A stretch of DNA of 64,000 nt from Heterotrichella gracilis (taxonomy: Eukaryota; Sar; Xanthophyceae; Tribonematales; Xanthonemataceae), in contig JAULBX010024517.1 of NCBI GenBank assembly GCA_032358255.1, forward strand, positions 1 through 64,000, read 5' to 3'. The notes under the pieces were generated by a model that ran no database searches, was not told the DNA's origin, and saw only the letters and a program-made list of their open reading frames with translations. Both the position numbers and the translations under genes were made by a program. Numbering within the stretch: the stretch's first letter is position 1; the number at the start of each line of letters is the position of its first letter. Of the stretch, positions 39,375 to 51,400 are shown piece by piece.

Positions 39375-39565
39375 AGAAAATTTGGCGAAAACTTGGTTTA
39401 ATTTACCGTCCCACGCGCAATGCTTTCCGCGCGTCGCGCTCCGCGCGCATCGTTCAGTAAGTTTCGTGAAAAATGGGCAAACTTACTGGTCTCACCGTCG
39501 CGCGTCGTGCTCCGCGCGCACCGGAGAGTAAATTTGGTGAAAACCGGGTCAATTTACAAGGCGGC
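39375..39565. repeat. Alternating tandem repeat with GC-rich and AT-rich modules
   Basis: An AT-rich module (TTTGGTGAAAA...GGGTCAATTTAC type) occurs three times (39378, 39460, 39530) and a GC-rich module (CGCGTCGCGCTCCGCGCGCA type) twice between them. Unit length is about 70-80 bp. The last AT module contains a TGTAA on the minus strand near 39555, about 190 nt past the kinesin stop. Confidence 0.75.
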
Positions 39566-39750
39566 AAAGCAACTACGCATAGCCCCCCACACATCTCATC
39601 TGCTCAGCAACGGTGTCTCAACATGCATCCTCCTAATTCTTTGAGCCAATCAGCGGAAGTTGCTAAAATACAATCGAATTGGCACACTTAGGGGATAGAT
39701 AAGCTATGGAGATAGATAAAATTTGTTTGGGCATAACAACCCACTTTGGA

Positions 39751-42700
39751 TCAGTTGTTGGAGCTCAACCACGTGACGGCCCTGGTGCGGGGCATGGTGG
39801 CGGATCGCCGCGCGGCCATGAGCGGGCGGGAGGATGCCGGCGCCCGCACTCGCGCCGCGGCGGCACCGAATGACGTGGACCGAGGGGCGATGCCGCTGCT
39901 GCCTGCCCCCACCCCCGCGAGAGCTCCGCCCTGGTCCTGCTTGCTGCGGCGGTAGGCCTCAAACCGAGCAATGTAGTCTGCTGCGTTGCTGCCGGCGGTG
40001 GTGCTGGTGTTGGTGGAGACGCTCTGCGGTGGGGGCGGGTGGGAGTTAGGGACTACAATAGGGTGTGGGGGCCGGGATAGAGTCTTGTAACGTCATGACA
40101 GTGCACATGGAAGCACCACTGTTTGGAGATGGTGGGGAGGACTGGTTTCGCCTACACCTCTGATGCCCACCATCCACATTTTGCCAAACCCATGCCGCCC
40201 CCAACCGCACCTTGGTCAGTGTGGGTCGCACCCCACCGGCCGCGGCATCCGACGCATTTGACCTATCAGACAATGGTGGCGGTGGTGGCGGCATCGCCCT
40301 TGCACTGAGGGCTGATGTGTCCACAGCCACCTCCATGCCGCGGGTGGAGGTGGGCAGGGGTGGGTGGTGGTGGGGGCGGGATGCGGTGCTGGGGTTGGGT
40401 TGGTATCCTGCCATGCTCATGCGGCGGTGGGCCTTGATGGCGGACTGAGGCAGGGTGGGCTGCGGCACATGGGGTTGGGTTTTTATTTAATGTTCAGGGT
40501 TGGCCGGGGCACGTCCTGCGGGAAGTACACCTAGAATTGACTGTAACACAAGGAGCAGGGTTTTTATTGTTGTTGTCGCTGATTCAAGCACACCCTACTC
40601 CCCCTTCCCCTATGTACAGAATAAGATGAAAATTAAATATTATATAATTGAATAAACATAAAAAAGGCAGGTCCCACCGCTTTTCCCACCCCACCACCCC
40701 ACTCACCCGCAAGCTGAGCCCACTCATGCTGCGCGCCAGCGCATCTGCCGCCATGTGCACATTTTCCTTGGACCCCCCACCCCCACCACCTCCCCGCCGC
40801 ACAGACCCCCCCAGCTGTTGCAGGTTCAATCTGGGTACAGGAGGGGGGCCAGGGGAGTCGCAACCCTCATCGGGGTCATCCAGGAGGGGGGAGAGGGCAG
40901 TGGTGGTGGTGGGTGGTGGGTGGCGGGGGCGGGTGACTGAGGAGGGGCGGGCGGGCTTGCTGGCGGTGCCTGCAGTGGGGTATAAATGGGTGGTAAGGTG
41001 TGGTTGGTGGGATTATAAAAGATGCGCTTGACTTGTACATTGCTGCCAACGCCCTCTGAGCCAAGGGAATGCACAGTATATGACATGTAGAAGCGCTGTC
41101 CCCCATAGCGGACAACCCAAATGCACATTTAAAATGTGCATGCACAGCCCCACCCACCTGCCCTGAAGGGTGTGGATGCTGGGGTGGGCGCCAGCGAGCT
41201 GCGCCTGAAGGCTGGTCGGGGTTTCTTGATGGTGGTGGGGACCTCGTCAACGGTGGGCAAGGGGGGAGCGGACCGGGAAGAAAACCCTGTTGGGGCCTCC
41301 CCACCCGAGCCACCGGTGGTGAATGGTCGGGGCTGCGCCCCTGCTCCGGAATCCCCACTCACTCCCCCAGCAATCCCCGCGATCGCGGACTTGGGCCGCT
41401 TGGGCAAAACCCTACGTAGGGTGTCAACACCCTCCCCTGGCTTCCCCTCCTCCATATCGGTGCAGTCTTCACCGGTGGCGTCACCCGCCTCCGCCCCCTC
41501 CCCTGGTGGGGGGTCCCCTCCGCTGCTGGCGGTGGTGCGGCGGCTGGTGGTGGCGGTGGGGGGTTCCTCATCCGAGGTGGTGGTGGGGCGTTGGGGGCGG
41601 GGTATGGAGGAGGGGGGTGGTGTGCGGCTGGGGGAGGGAGCAGCACTGCTGGTGGTGATGGTAGGGTGGGTGCGTTCATAGGCAGCGTCCAGCGTCCTGT
41701 GGGGTGGTGGGGTCAGTGTGATGGGGTAGTTTTGGATGGACAACCAGGGCTGGGTACATTGGCACGGCACTTTTCAATCATCCAGCTACACTCCTGCCTC
41801 GGCGTAAGGAGGGATTGGGTGCATGACCAGGGCGCAAGGTATGGGGATCAGGGTAGAGACGGGAGCGCAATACCAAAGAGATTGGATCAAAACTGCACGA
41901 TGGTCATAAGTCCTAGACGCGAGGGCTTAAAAGCTGATGGCATTGTCCTTCTCAATCTCACACTCTTCCCCCTCACCTGGTCACCCTGCCGCCCCCCATT
42001 GCCGCCACCCTCCCCCTCAGCTCGTCCTTCTCCCGCTCCACCGCTGCCACCTGCTCCTGCAGCTGGCGGTTGTCGCGCTGGAGGGTAACCACCTGAGGGA
42101 GGGAAGCGGAAGGGGGGTAAAAGAAGGTGGCAATCAGCACATGGGGATTGGATGCCATGTCATTACAGTTGCGGGTGTAAGTGTGTGTACAATAAACTTT
42201 AGGGTTCCACAGTGCAGCACGGCAGCACTAGCATGAGGGGCAGTGCAAGCGTTTGAGGGCACAAGCATCGTACCCCCACCAGCGCACCACCGCCGCGGCC
42301 CCCCCCACGCCACCCACCTGCTGCTCCAGCCCCACCACCTGCCGTCTGAGCTCCCGGATGTCCCCCCCGGCCTCCACATGGCGCCTGGCTGGGCCCAGTA
42401 CCACCCCACGCACACGCCCTGCAAACCCTAGGCTGCACACGCTCTCGCTCGCATCCCCCTCGCAGGGCGCCACGTTGACAAACATGAGGGTCTTGGAGTC
42501 GCCACTCAGCGAGTCCTAGGAGGGTGGGGGTTGTGGGTCAGCAAGGGTCTCATTGTTGGGTGGATGATTGGTCAACGGCTGGAGCATGACGTAGCAATCA
42601 AGGGTCTCAGACCCTATCTCAAACCCTGTCTTGAACCCTACAAATACCAGGCTGCACAAACCCAACAACACACCTGCAGCACGTATGTGAGCTTGGAGTT

Positions 42701-45700
42701 CCTGAAGGGCACATGCGCCTGGTGGGTGGCCAGCGCATTCACGCAGTCTCCCAGCGCAGCCAGCGACTTGTTGATGAACTGCGCCTCCTTCAGCCGCGCT
42801 CCACCCGCCTCGCTGCGCCCCACCCGCTCACTGCCAGCAAGGTCAACCAGCCACAGCTTGCTGCGCCAGGTGTCGCCTGTGCGGGTCAGGGTTTGAAGTG
42901 AGGGCTTTGTAAGACTTTTGTGAGGTGAAGGTATGAGTATGGGGTTGGGGTTGTGGACTGCTACCAATCCAGCAATTGGATTTGAGAGTATAATTTACGT
43001 TTTGTCTGAGACCATAAGGGTTTAAAGGGTAATCAACTCCGGCGCCTTTACCATGACCACGCACCATTTATCTTGCTGCGCCCGGTCACCCTCACACACA
43101 ATAGGCAGTGGCTCCTGCTGCTACTGTGGTTCATGCGTGTCTCGGCGCAGGCGCGCTGGCGGGCGCCCCGGGACAACAAAGACCAAGCATCCTCTGCTGA
43201 CGTCACCTGAAACCCCACACAAGGGTGTTGCATGGCACCATAGGGTTGTGAGCAGTCAATTTGGATTCACAGGGACAAGTGCTGTCTGCTGATGATACCA
43301 CCCACAAGGGTTCTGGGATGGCAGGGCAGGGCACGATCACACACGTTCAGGGTGTAGGGACCCCACACAACGGTTTTGGGATGCCATGACGCTATTAATA
43401 GTGAGTTCTTGTCTCACACACCTCTCCACCACAATCGCCCGCAGGATGCATGCCCTGCGATCATGCCCCCACACCCACCCCACCCACCTCCACCTCCGTC
43501 AGCCCTGGTATGTGCGACCCATGTGGCCCCTGCTTCACCTCCAGTCGGGAGGGGGCGTCCTCGCCCCCCTCCCTCCCACCACTGCCACCCCCGTCGCACA
43601 GCAGGTCACGGATGGACTCCATGTACACCTGCATAGGGTAAGGGATTTCACGGAAACGCTTAGGGTTTTCCGTGGTAGGAGTAGGGTTCTAGGGGCAGAA
43701 GGTAGGGTCATTAGGTTTCGGATCGGCTCCATGTACACTGGCAGGGCGGGAGAGCTGTCAGGGAGGAGGTTGTCGGGTTTAAAGTGGGGAGGCGTTGTTC
43801 TCACGGTCATGGTTACCCCGCGATTGTAACGCCCAAGTATCACTTAGGATACATCCCAGTCCACATCTCCTTCCCATTCCCAACACCAATCCTCGTACCC
43901 ACCTCCAGCATGCTGACGGTGACGGTATACTCCACCTCCCCTGCCCGCTGCTCCGCCACTGCAAACAGCTCCTGCAGGGTGCGGTAGTTGACCCCCCGGT
44001 CGCCCTCCGGACCCTCCATGGTGTGCGTCTTGCCTGAACCAGTCTGGCCGTAGGCGAAGATGCACACGTTGAAGCCTGCAAATACAAATTTGAGCAAATT
44101 AATCATATTAAACATGAGTAAAATTACTTGTCGAGATAAGTGTGCAGAAACGTTCGTCTTGCACGCTACATGACTGGAAAGTATTGTTATAAACATAAAA
44201 TTAGTAAAAAATTTTATAAACAAGGATAATGATAAACATTGAAATTTAGGAAGGGGAGGGATTGCAGGAGGACTCACATATCTTGGTGACAATCAGTATT
44301 GACAGTAAGACAGTAATTATTCTCCTTCTGTCAGTAGTACTATTTTTTGTCTGAAAATATTGTTGTTACCCCCAATTCCCACCCACCCACCGTCCATGGC
44401 ACTCGTCACCACCGGCTGCGTGTCCCTGAACACATCCGCCTGGCTGGCTGAGGGTGGGTACACGCAGTCGAATAGGAACCTCTGCGTGCGCTGGCTGCTG
44501 GACAGGCCGCCGGTCTTGGACATGCCGCCAACCCTGGGCCACACGGAAATGCCTGTCAGCAGCATTCCATGATTCCAAGCAGGGAGAAAGCGGGGAGGGG
44601 GGTGAAATGCACAATCACAGATGTCTTTGGCAGGTGTGCATCACCGCCAACATGCCCTACAGCAAACCCTAACAGTCTCACCCGCCATAAGCTACGGCCT
44701 ATCCATCGGTTGTTAAAACCCTTGAAAATTCTATAGCAGCTTCATTTCGCAGTGGGTGATGCTCACAGCGGTGCACAACCCCAATCAAAACCCTTGAGAA
44801 AACCCTAACGGGGCCTCACCTGCCGCTGGTGACGTAGACCGCGTTGTTGACTGTGTCGCACTCCGTTGCCGGCCGCCCCCCACCGCCTGCTGCCGCCTCC
44901 CTTCCCAAGGGGGGGCGCACTCGGCAGAACACCCTGCACCCACCACAAACACACACACGATCAGCTTCTGCCCCACCCGCCACACCATCCTTACAAGCAT
45001 TGCGTCCAAAGGCAGGGACCAAAATGGGGTGTGCTCTCAGCTAAACACCCTGCACACACTACACATACACCCACATGCATCGGTAGCCGAGGCCAGGTTG
45101 AAGCCTATGCCTGTGTATCCATGGGTGCCCTACAACCCGAGGGCACACCATGCTCGTGCATTGCCCACCCCAACCCACCTAATTGAACCATTCCTTTCCA
45201 TTACCTGATCCTACCCACATCCCTGCTCCCCGTCCCTCACACCCACCTGATCGCCCCCTTCATGTCCATGAGCTGGTTGTGCAGCTCCTTGCGCTGCTGC
45301 GCCTCAGCCAGGTAGCGACCCTGCAGCCGCCGCTGGTGGCCCTCCAGGAAGTGGGCAACCTCGGTCAGGGACCACTCGTGGGGCGGGGCAGGGGCGGAGG
45401 GGGCGCCATCGGCAACGGGCTCCTCGCCACCTGGAGGGGATGGGGTGGATGTGGGGTGGGAATCTGCAGAAATTGGGTGGTGCCCCTGTCCCAGCATGTT
45501 CAGTTGCGGCTGGTAGTCATTGTCATTCTGATTCATTTAAGAAAAATGGTGGTTGCATGGCTCCACACACCAGGAATAGGCACGGTGAGAATTGCTGCAT
45601 AGCACTGATCTCATGGGTAGGTGGAATCTGAGAGCGCTGCATGCCCCCGCATCCCACATGTAGCTGACCCCACTCAAGACCCCGCTGAATGAGACGGGCG

Positions 45701-47496
45701 TGGTGCATGCATCGCGGGCGGCAAAAGCCTACAAATCGCACCCCTCCCCTCCATTCCCACCCACCGGGTAGCTCGCACAGCCCCAGAAGGATTTGCCTGG
45801 CCTCAGAGTGCTCCAGCTGGGTCTTGGAGCGGCTGTGGATGAGGTCGCTCAGGTCCTGGGTCTGCTTGGTCAGGTCAGCAATCTGCGCACAAATGCTTGA
45901 TCATTAATAGCTAAGATATTTCACAGGTGCATCACGAGGTCGCTCAGGTCCCGGGTCTGCTTGGTCAGATCAGCAATCTGCGCACAAAGGCATAATCATG
46001 AACGAAGAGGGAACATGCACCCATAATCATGCAACAAGAAAATGTTCCATTGCTTGACTTTTGCTAGGTTTGCATCTCCCAGGTTCCAGGTGTGGGGGCC
46101 ACCGCCCAGCCCAGGAGTCACTATTAAGCACTCTGCGCCACCACCCAACATTTGCCTTTGCCGGGCCATTGCAACATCCAAAGGTGGTGATTGCCAAGGC
46201 CCATGCTTGTCGCGACCAGGAAGCAGTGGGGGCTCACCATGCTGTCTTTTGCCTTGAGCAGCTCCTCCACCTCCTCCTTTTCCTTGGTGAGGGTTTCCAC
46301 CACTTCCTCGCTGACCTGGCTCAGGTGCAGCTGCTGGGTGTGGGTGACCTGCAGGGGAGGAAATCAGCTGTCAAGGGTTTTGAAGGGAGGGACTACCAGG
46401 GCTCTCAGAATGCCAGGGGCCTTATGATAGGACTTGCTATTTGCTTGGATGGATTATGGGAAGGAGAACAAAGAGGTCTTATCATCGCCCCTATGGTGCA
46501 ACAACCATGTGTACATGAATGGACTTGTTTGGTGGTGCGCATGGCTATACGGTGGTACGGTGTCTAGGGCAGTAAGACAGTCCCGTACCTGTTGCGCTTC
46601 CTCCAGTTTCTGCTGCAGCTCCACGATGCGCAGCTTGGCCTGCGCATTTTGACGCAAGGCAACTCTTAAATGGGGCACAGTCTACACCACTCATCCCTAT
46701 TTGTTCTGCTATTTTTTTTCCACTTCCATGTTTGCTTAGCCACAGTGGTGTGCTCAGCGCGGTCCCTGACCATGTACTCTGGTGCAGAGCAGCAAAGGGT
46801 ACGCACATACTCAAAGACAAAGCCCGCTGCGCATCTTCACTTGGGGCAGCAGCCTGATGGGTCATGTGCCCCTGCATACATGTTGTGTAGGGTAAACCCT
46901 AAACCCTCAGCCCCACTCACCTTTTCATGGATGCGCTGCTGCAGCGGGGTGGTGTCAGCCGCTGTTTGCATGGCAGCTGCTGGCAAAGCCCCTGTGGTCA
47001 CGCCTGGGCTGGAAGCTGTGTGCTCCTGGGGAGGCTCCTGCTGACTGGTCCTCCTGATGGACCGCAGCAGCAGTTCCCCACTGTCCTGCTCCTTGGGCTC
47101 GACTGAGCTGGCGCTATCCATGGAATGGGAGCCATCAGGGCTGGAGCTTCCAGACCCCTCTGACCCTGAGCTGTGTGCAGCCACCTGTGGCTGGGGTTTG
47201 GGTGTGTGGAACCAGTGGAGGTCGGCGAGGGATGGGCTGGTGTACTCGTTTGATCCATCTGGCGTGAGGCACTGCTGGGGCTGGGGCTTGGTGGCAGGAG
47301 GGGTTGGTTCCTGTACCGTGACGGTTTGGGTTTGTACTGGGGTTGACTTCACCTCCTGGAGCTCAACGTGCAGCTTTTGGCACTGGGCTCGCTTGCTGGG
47401 AGTCCTGCTTGGTTTGGCTGGGGTGTGTCCAGACCTAGGGCGAAGCAGGTAGCCCGCCAGCTCAAAAGCTTCTGGACGCTCCTCGGTGGTCGGCAT
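39751..47496 (-). CDS. Kinesin-14 family motor with central motor domain
   Basis: Kinesin-14 motors walk to microtubule minus ends and act in spindle or cortical microtubule organisation. Seventeen exons join in phase to 1192 residues: 47496-46921, 46639-46589, 46348-46238, 45882-45765, 45430-45247, 44933-44820, 44533-44391, 44075-43903, 43628-43488, 43206-43065, 42876-42674, 42515-42318, 42092-41977, 41696-41158, 40969-40707, 40444-40211 and 40023-39751. Residues 195-285 and 315-345 look coiled coil ([32 protein letters not shown]). The motor (about 345-700) opens with the kinesin-14 neck signature [14 protein letters not shown] and has P-loop GQTGSGKT (442-449), switch I NHSSSRSH, switch II VDLAGSE and [15 protein letters not shown] second short coiled coil ([19 protein letters not shown]) and about 440 residues of Pro/Ser/Thr-rich tail follow, so the motor is central, not C-terminal. 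It is divergent from the TPR gene. Confidence 0.93.
43680..43775 (-). repeat. Copy of kinesin exon 9 acceptor edge
   Basis: The start of exon 43488-43628 ([10 protein letters not shown]) is repeated in degenerate form near 43720-43745 (GATCGGCTCCATGTACAC on the plus strand), with further traces of the flanking intron. The decoy acceptor reads ACTGG instead of ACCTG, so its AG is lost. Confidence 0.75.
45928..45992 (-). repeat. Copy of kinesin exon 4 acceptor edge
   Basis: About 55 bp repeat the first part of exon 45765-45882 ([15 protein letters not shown]) with its acceptor ATCTGCGCACAAA intact. It lies immediately upstream, in transcript order, of the real exon. Confidence 0.88.
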
Positions 47497-48483
47497 AGTG
47501 ACTACCTGGACCCCTGTAACGCAAGGTACGGCGTTGTGGCAACAGTTTGAGTGATAAACTGCTCAGGTTGACGTGGTTGTGCTGTGGTGAAACAAGTTGT
47601 AGCCAACCACAGGACTGGACGTTGGAAGGCTCAGGCTCGGAAGTTTGGCAATCACGCATGAGGATGCAAACACTGTCGTTGCGTTTTGAGATAGGAGAGG
47701 TTACCCAACGCCAGATATGCTTCGGGTGGTTTGGTTGTTGCCCCGCAGGGTGGTTTTTGCAGCGAAACCTTACCTTGCCGGGAATGTCCTCACAATAACA
47801 TAAGAAGGTCGATGTAATGTCCTTCCTTGTTGAGTGCTTGCAATCTAATAGTGCGCTGAAGCTCGTTATTGCGTTTCTTGGCAGGATCGAGTTTGACAGT
47901 TGGTGTCGTAGTGTGACGGATAAAAGTGGCCAACGGCCAAGGTGCTGTGCTTCCTGTCGGGCAACAATATACTCCGCAGAGCTTTGCTCACACGTCTATT
48001 AAACCTTTTTCTACGAGACAAAACAGGCTTTAAAGGCTGCACCTGTTTCCTGATCCTTTGCCCGGCAACCAGACTTTGACTTTTCACTCCAAGGGGGAAA
48101 ACCGTTTGACTTTTGCTGCCAGGTGTCAATCTCTCCTGTCTCGGCCTCATGCATTGTTTCATTGAGTTGAGCACAGCCTTTATAAACAGAGGAGCCATGC
48201 AACCCACGTAAAAGCTTTCAACGATGAACTCGGGCGGCACAAATACTGGTCCACTCCTCTGGTCTTGAAGCGGGGTCGTGCACTGCATCCCTCCTTTCCC
48301 ACTTGGGCCCGCCACATCTCGTTGGATACCTCTCGGTTCACTACAGGTCCCTTCTGTGAATTACCTGTCCATGACGTTGACCAGACCTATCGTTAAAGTA
48401 TACGTGTGGCTGGCTTGTGTGCGAGCAGGCTTTCCCTTATAAATCTGACTGGCTCCAATTGACTGGTTTGACTAGCCCACGCT
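47497..48483. promoter_or_regulatory. Divergent intergenic region kinesin / TPR protein
   Basis: This 987-bp interval between two divergent start codons should contain both promoters. I see no repeat, RNA gene or supported core promoter motif. Confidence 0.45.
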
Positions 48484-51400
48484 ATGCCAATGGCAGCCGG
48501 TACTGAGGACTTGGAGTACCTCTCCAGCTTCACCCTTGCAAGGAGGAACAACGGAGATGTGGAGAAGCAGGCTGCCAACCTAGAGTCCCAACCTAACAGG
48601 TTCAAGTACCTCAAAAGGAACGCTGACAACGACAAGCTCGTCGATGCCTGCACCAAGCTCCTGAGCAGCAACCCAAACAACTTCCGAGCACTGCTAATAC
48701 GGGCTTCGTCGTACTTGAAGAAGGGTATGTCATAGTTGCGAGTATCCAGCTGCATTGCATACAGTTCTGCTGTGACGCTGTAAGGTGCTTGACAAAGTCA
48801 CCAAAGTGCACCAATGGTCCTGACAATGCAGCACTCTCCTTCCTTCAGGTTCGCTACAGGAGGCAGTGGCAGACTACTGCCGGGTCCTGGACCTTGATCC
48901 CAACCATGTGGACGCAGCGTACTTCAGGGGAACAGCCTACTACCAAATGAACAGGATAGATGAGGCGATTGCTGACTTCACCAAGGTAGTGGACTTGGAC
49001 CCCAACCACGTCAAGGCGCTGTACGCGCGTGGGGCTTGCAGGAACATGAAGGGCGAGCTGGAGCCTGCCATAGGTACGCGCTCCTGATTCAAGCCCTATC
49101 CACTTCTCAGCCCCATGGGTGGGGCGCACTATCCCTTGTGTGCAACCAGGACTGAGCATACTGGACGTGCTCTGAAGTGCTGAGAACGCCATCAGCTGTG
49201 GCTGTCGTACACTGTGTGCTTACTAGACTGTGCGTGCAGAGGACTACTCCACTGCTTTGGTGTATTTTGGGCTGGGTTGGGTCCAGATTCCCTTGTGCAG
49301 AAAACGCTGGTCACCAAACCCTAAACCCTTAACCCCCTGCAGAGGACTACTCCACTGCCCTGGAGAGGGATCGAGGCTCCCTCAAGCCCCACAGACGGAC
49401 AGCGCAAGGCAAAGCACGACCTGCAAGTCGGCAGAACGACGCAAACTCCCAATACACCACAGCTGGGCCGCTCGAGCATGGCCAGGCCATGTTCGGCCTC
49501 AGCACAAAACCGCCACAGGGGCTTGCGACGGAAGTCACAGCTGGTGGCGCAACCCTAGGTGCCAAAAACCCTAGCAGGCAGAACAGCCTTCGCCAGCCCC
49601 CAGCAGGCAGCAGCTTCAAGGCGTACATCCCTGGCAGGTGTGGTAGGGGCCAATAAGTGGGGAAATTGCCAGTGCCATTCTCTCCGTTATCTTTGCTTCC
49701 TAGAACAAAGCTTCTCTTCATACACTGGATGCATAGCATAGCATTACTTATTACCATTTGTTGATTTGCTTTTTTATTAATAAAGTAATAAATGTATTAT
49801 TTTCATCATTCATTATAACAGATCTATTTTTCCGGGCAGGGATGTGCTTCCCGCCCGTGCCGTGGGTGCGGCTGATGCTGCACGGCTCCTCCAGGAGCCC
49901 ACCAGCAGCAGCTCCACCATGCCCAGCCAGCTGCCAGCTGCCTCAGACATGACCCTCAGCGGTGCCGCTGCAGCCAGCCTGCCCAGGGGGCACCACCAAG
50001 GGGTGCACAGCAGCTCGGATGACGGGGACTACAACCTTGCAGGTATGCGCTGGCACCTGCTGACACACAGCGAGTGATATGCTTTCCAGCATTTTCAGCT
50101 TTTCAGCTTGTGAATTGCTCACATCACAGCAATGATGTAATCCAGCTTTGCTCGTGGGACATCTAGCAGTACTTTCCTGGCACTGTTTGCACCATTTGTT
50201 GGCCATACTCAGTCAAAGATTTCACAGGGAGTCCTCGGCCATACAGATCTGGCATGCTGCACTTGTCACACTCAATGTGCTGGGGTGTTGAGAGGGTTTT
50301 TGAAAGAACCCTGCTGCTGGTTGTTGCAGATGCTGCAACTGGGAAAGGGAGCTCTGGCAGCATGTCTGGCTACTCGGCAGATGCAGAGCTCAAGGTGGCC
50401 GAGCATGAGGCGACGTCGCCACTGCGGCCTAGGCAGGTGAGCAACCATTGCAGGTCCAGCCCCATTTTGGATGCAAGTTGGAAACCACGGGTGGAGGAAA
50501 CGCGTAAGCATGGCGATCAAATACTTGCATTTATCCACGGGGTTGCGCTGGGATGCGCTGGCTGGTGGTGCATGTGGGCATATGATGTAATTTGTGCATC
50601 ACACCTGCATCGGTGGGATGAATCTGCCAGTACCGGTCACAGCCATGCACTGCATGTCTACACAAAGCTGCCGTATGGTTCAATTAGGTTCGCAAGGTCC
50701 AATCTAAATCCAATCTTCAATTTGGTTCACTAGGTCCAATCGAATTCGCAAGGTCCATTTTGGTTGTGTAGGGCACTGGTGAGCCTGAGGGCGGCGCCTC
50801 CACCAGTGGCGTGCCCGTGGACTTCACCTCGGAGCAGGCAAGGCTAGCCGCTGGCCGGCACCACAAGCGGGGGTATGAGTACAGGCGCCAGGGCAACTTC
50901 AGGGCTGCCATAGAGGAGTACAGCCAGGCGCTGGCGCATGACCCCAGGCACTTCAGGGCACTGTTCAACCGGGGTTTCTCCTACGACAAGGTGATGATCG
51001 TTGGCCTAACGCTCGGGGGGCAGATGTATAATGACTTTTTTAATATTTTATATTGTGAAGTTGCGCCCCAGCAGTGCAAACAGATGAACAGTCACCTGTG
51101 CACAGCTTGCGCCAACTTATTTTCACATGAAAAAGTCAAGATAGCGATGGGAATTGCAAACAGGTGGCAAACATCGAGGGTGCTAACACGGCTTTCTGGT
51201 GTTTGCAGGTTGGGCACTTTGACAAGGCCATCGCAGACTACAGCATGGCGCTGCAGATCGACCCCAACAGCAGCTTTGCCTACTACAACCGGGGCATCAC
51301 CAAGGACCGCAAGGGGGAATACGATGGCGCAGTCAAGGACTTCACCCAGGCCATCTTCATGTATGCATCCAATTCAGACTTTTACCACAACCGGGGCTTC

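Noticed and set aside
41136-41681. 181-codon plus-strand open frame
   Set aside because: It is the antisense shadow of kinesin exon 14; the minus-strand frame joins in phase with its neighbours and the plus-strand one shows only GC-rich low complexity.
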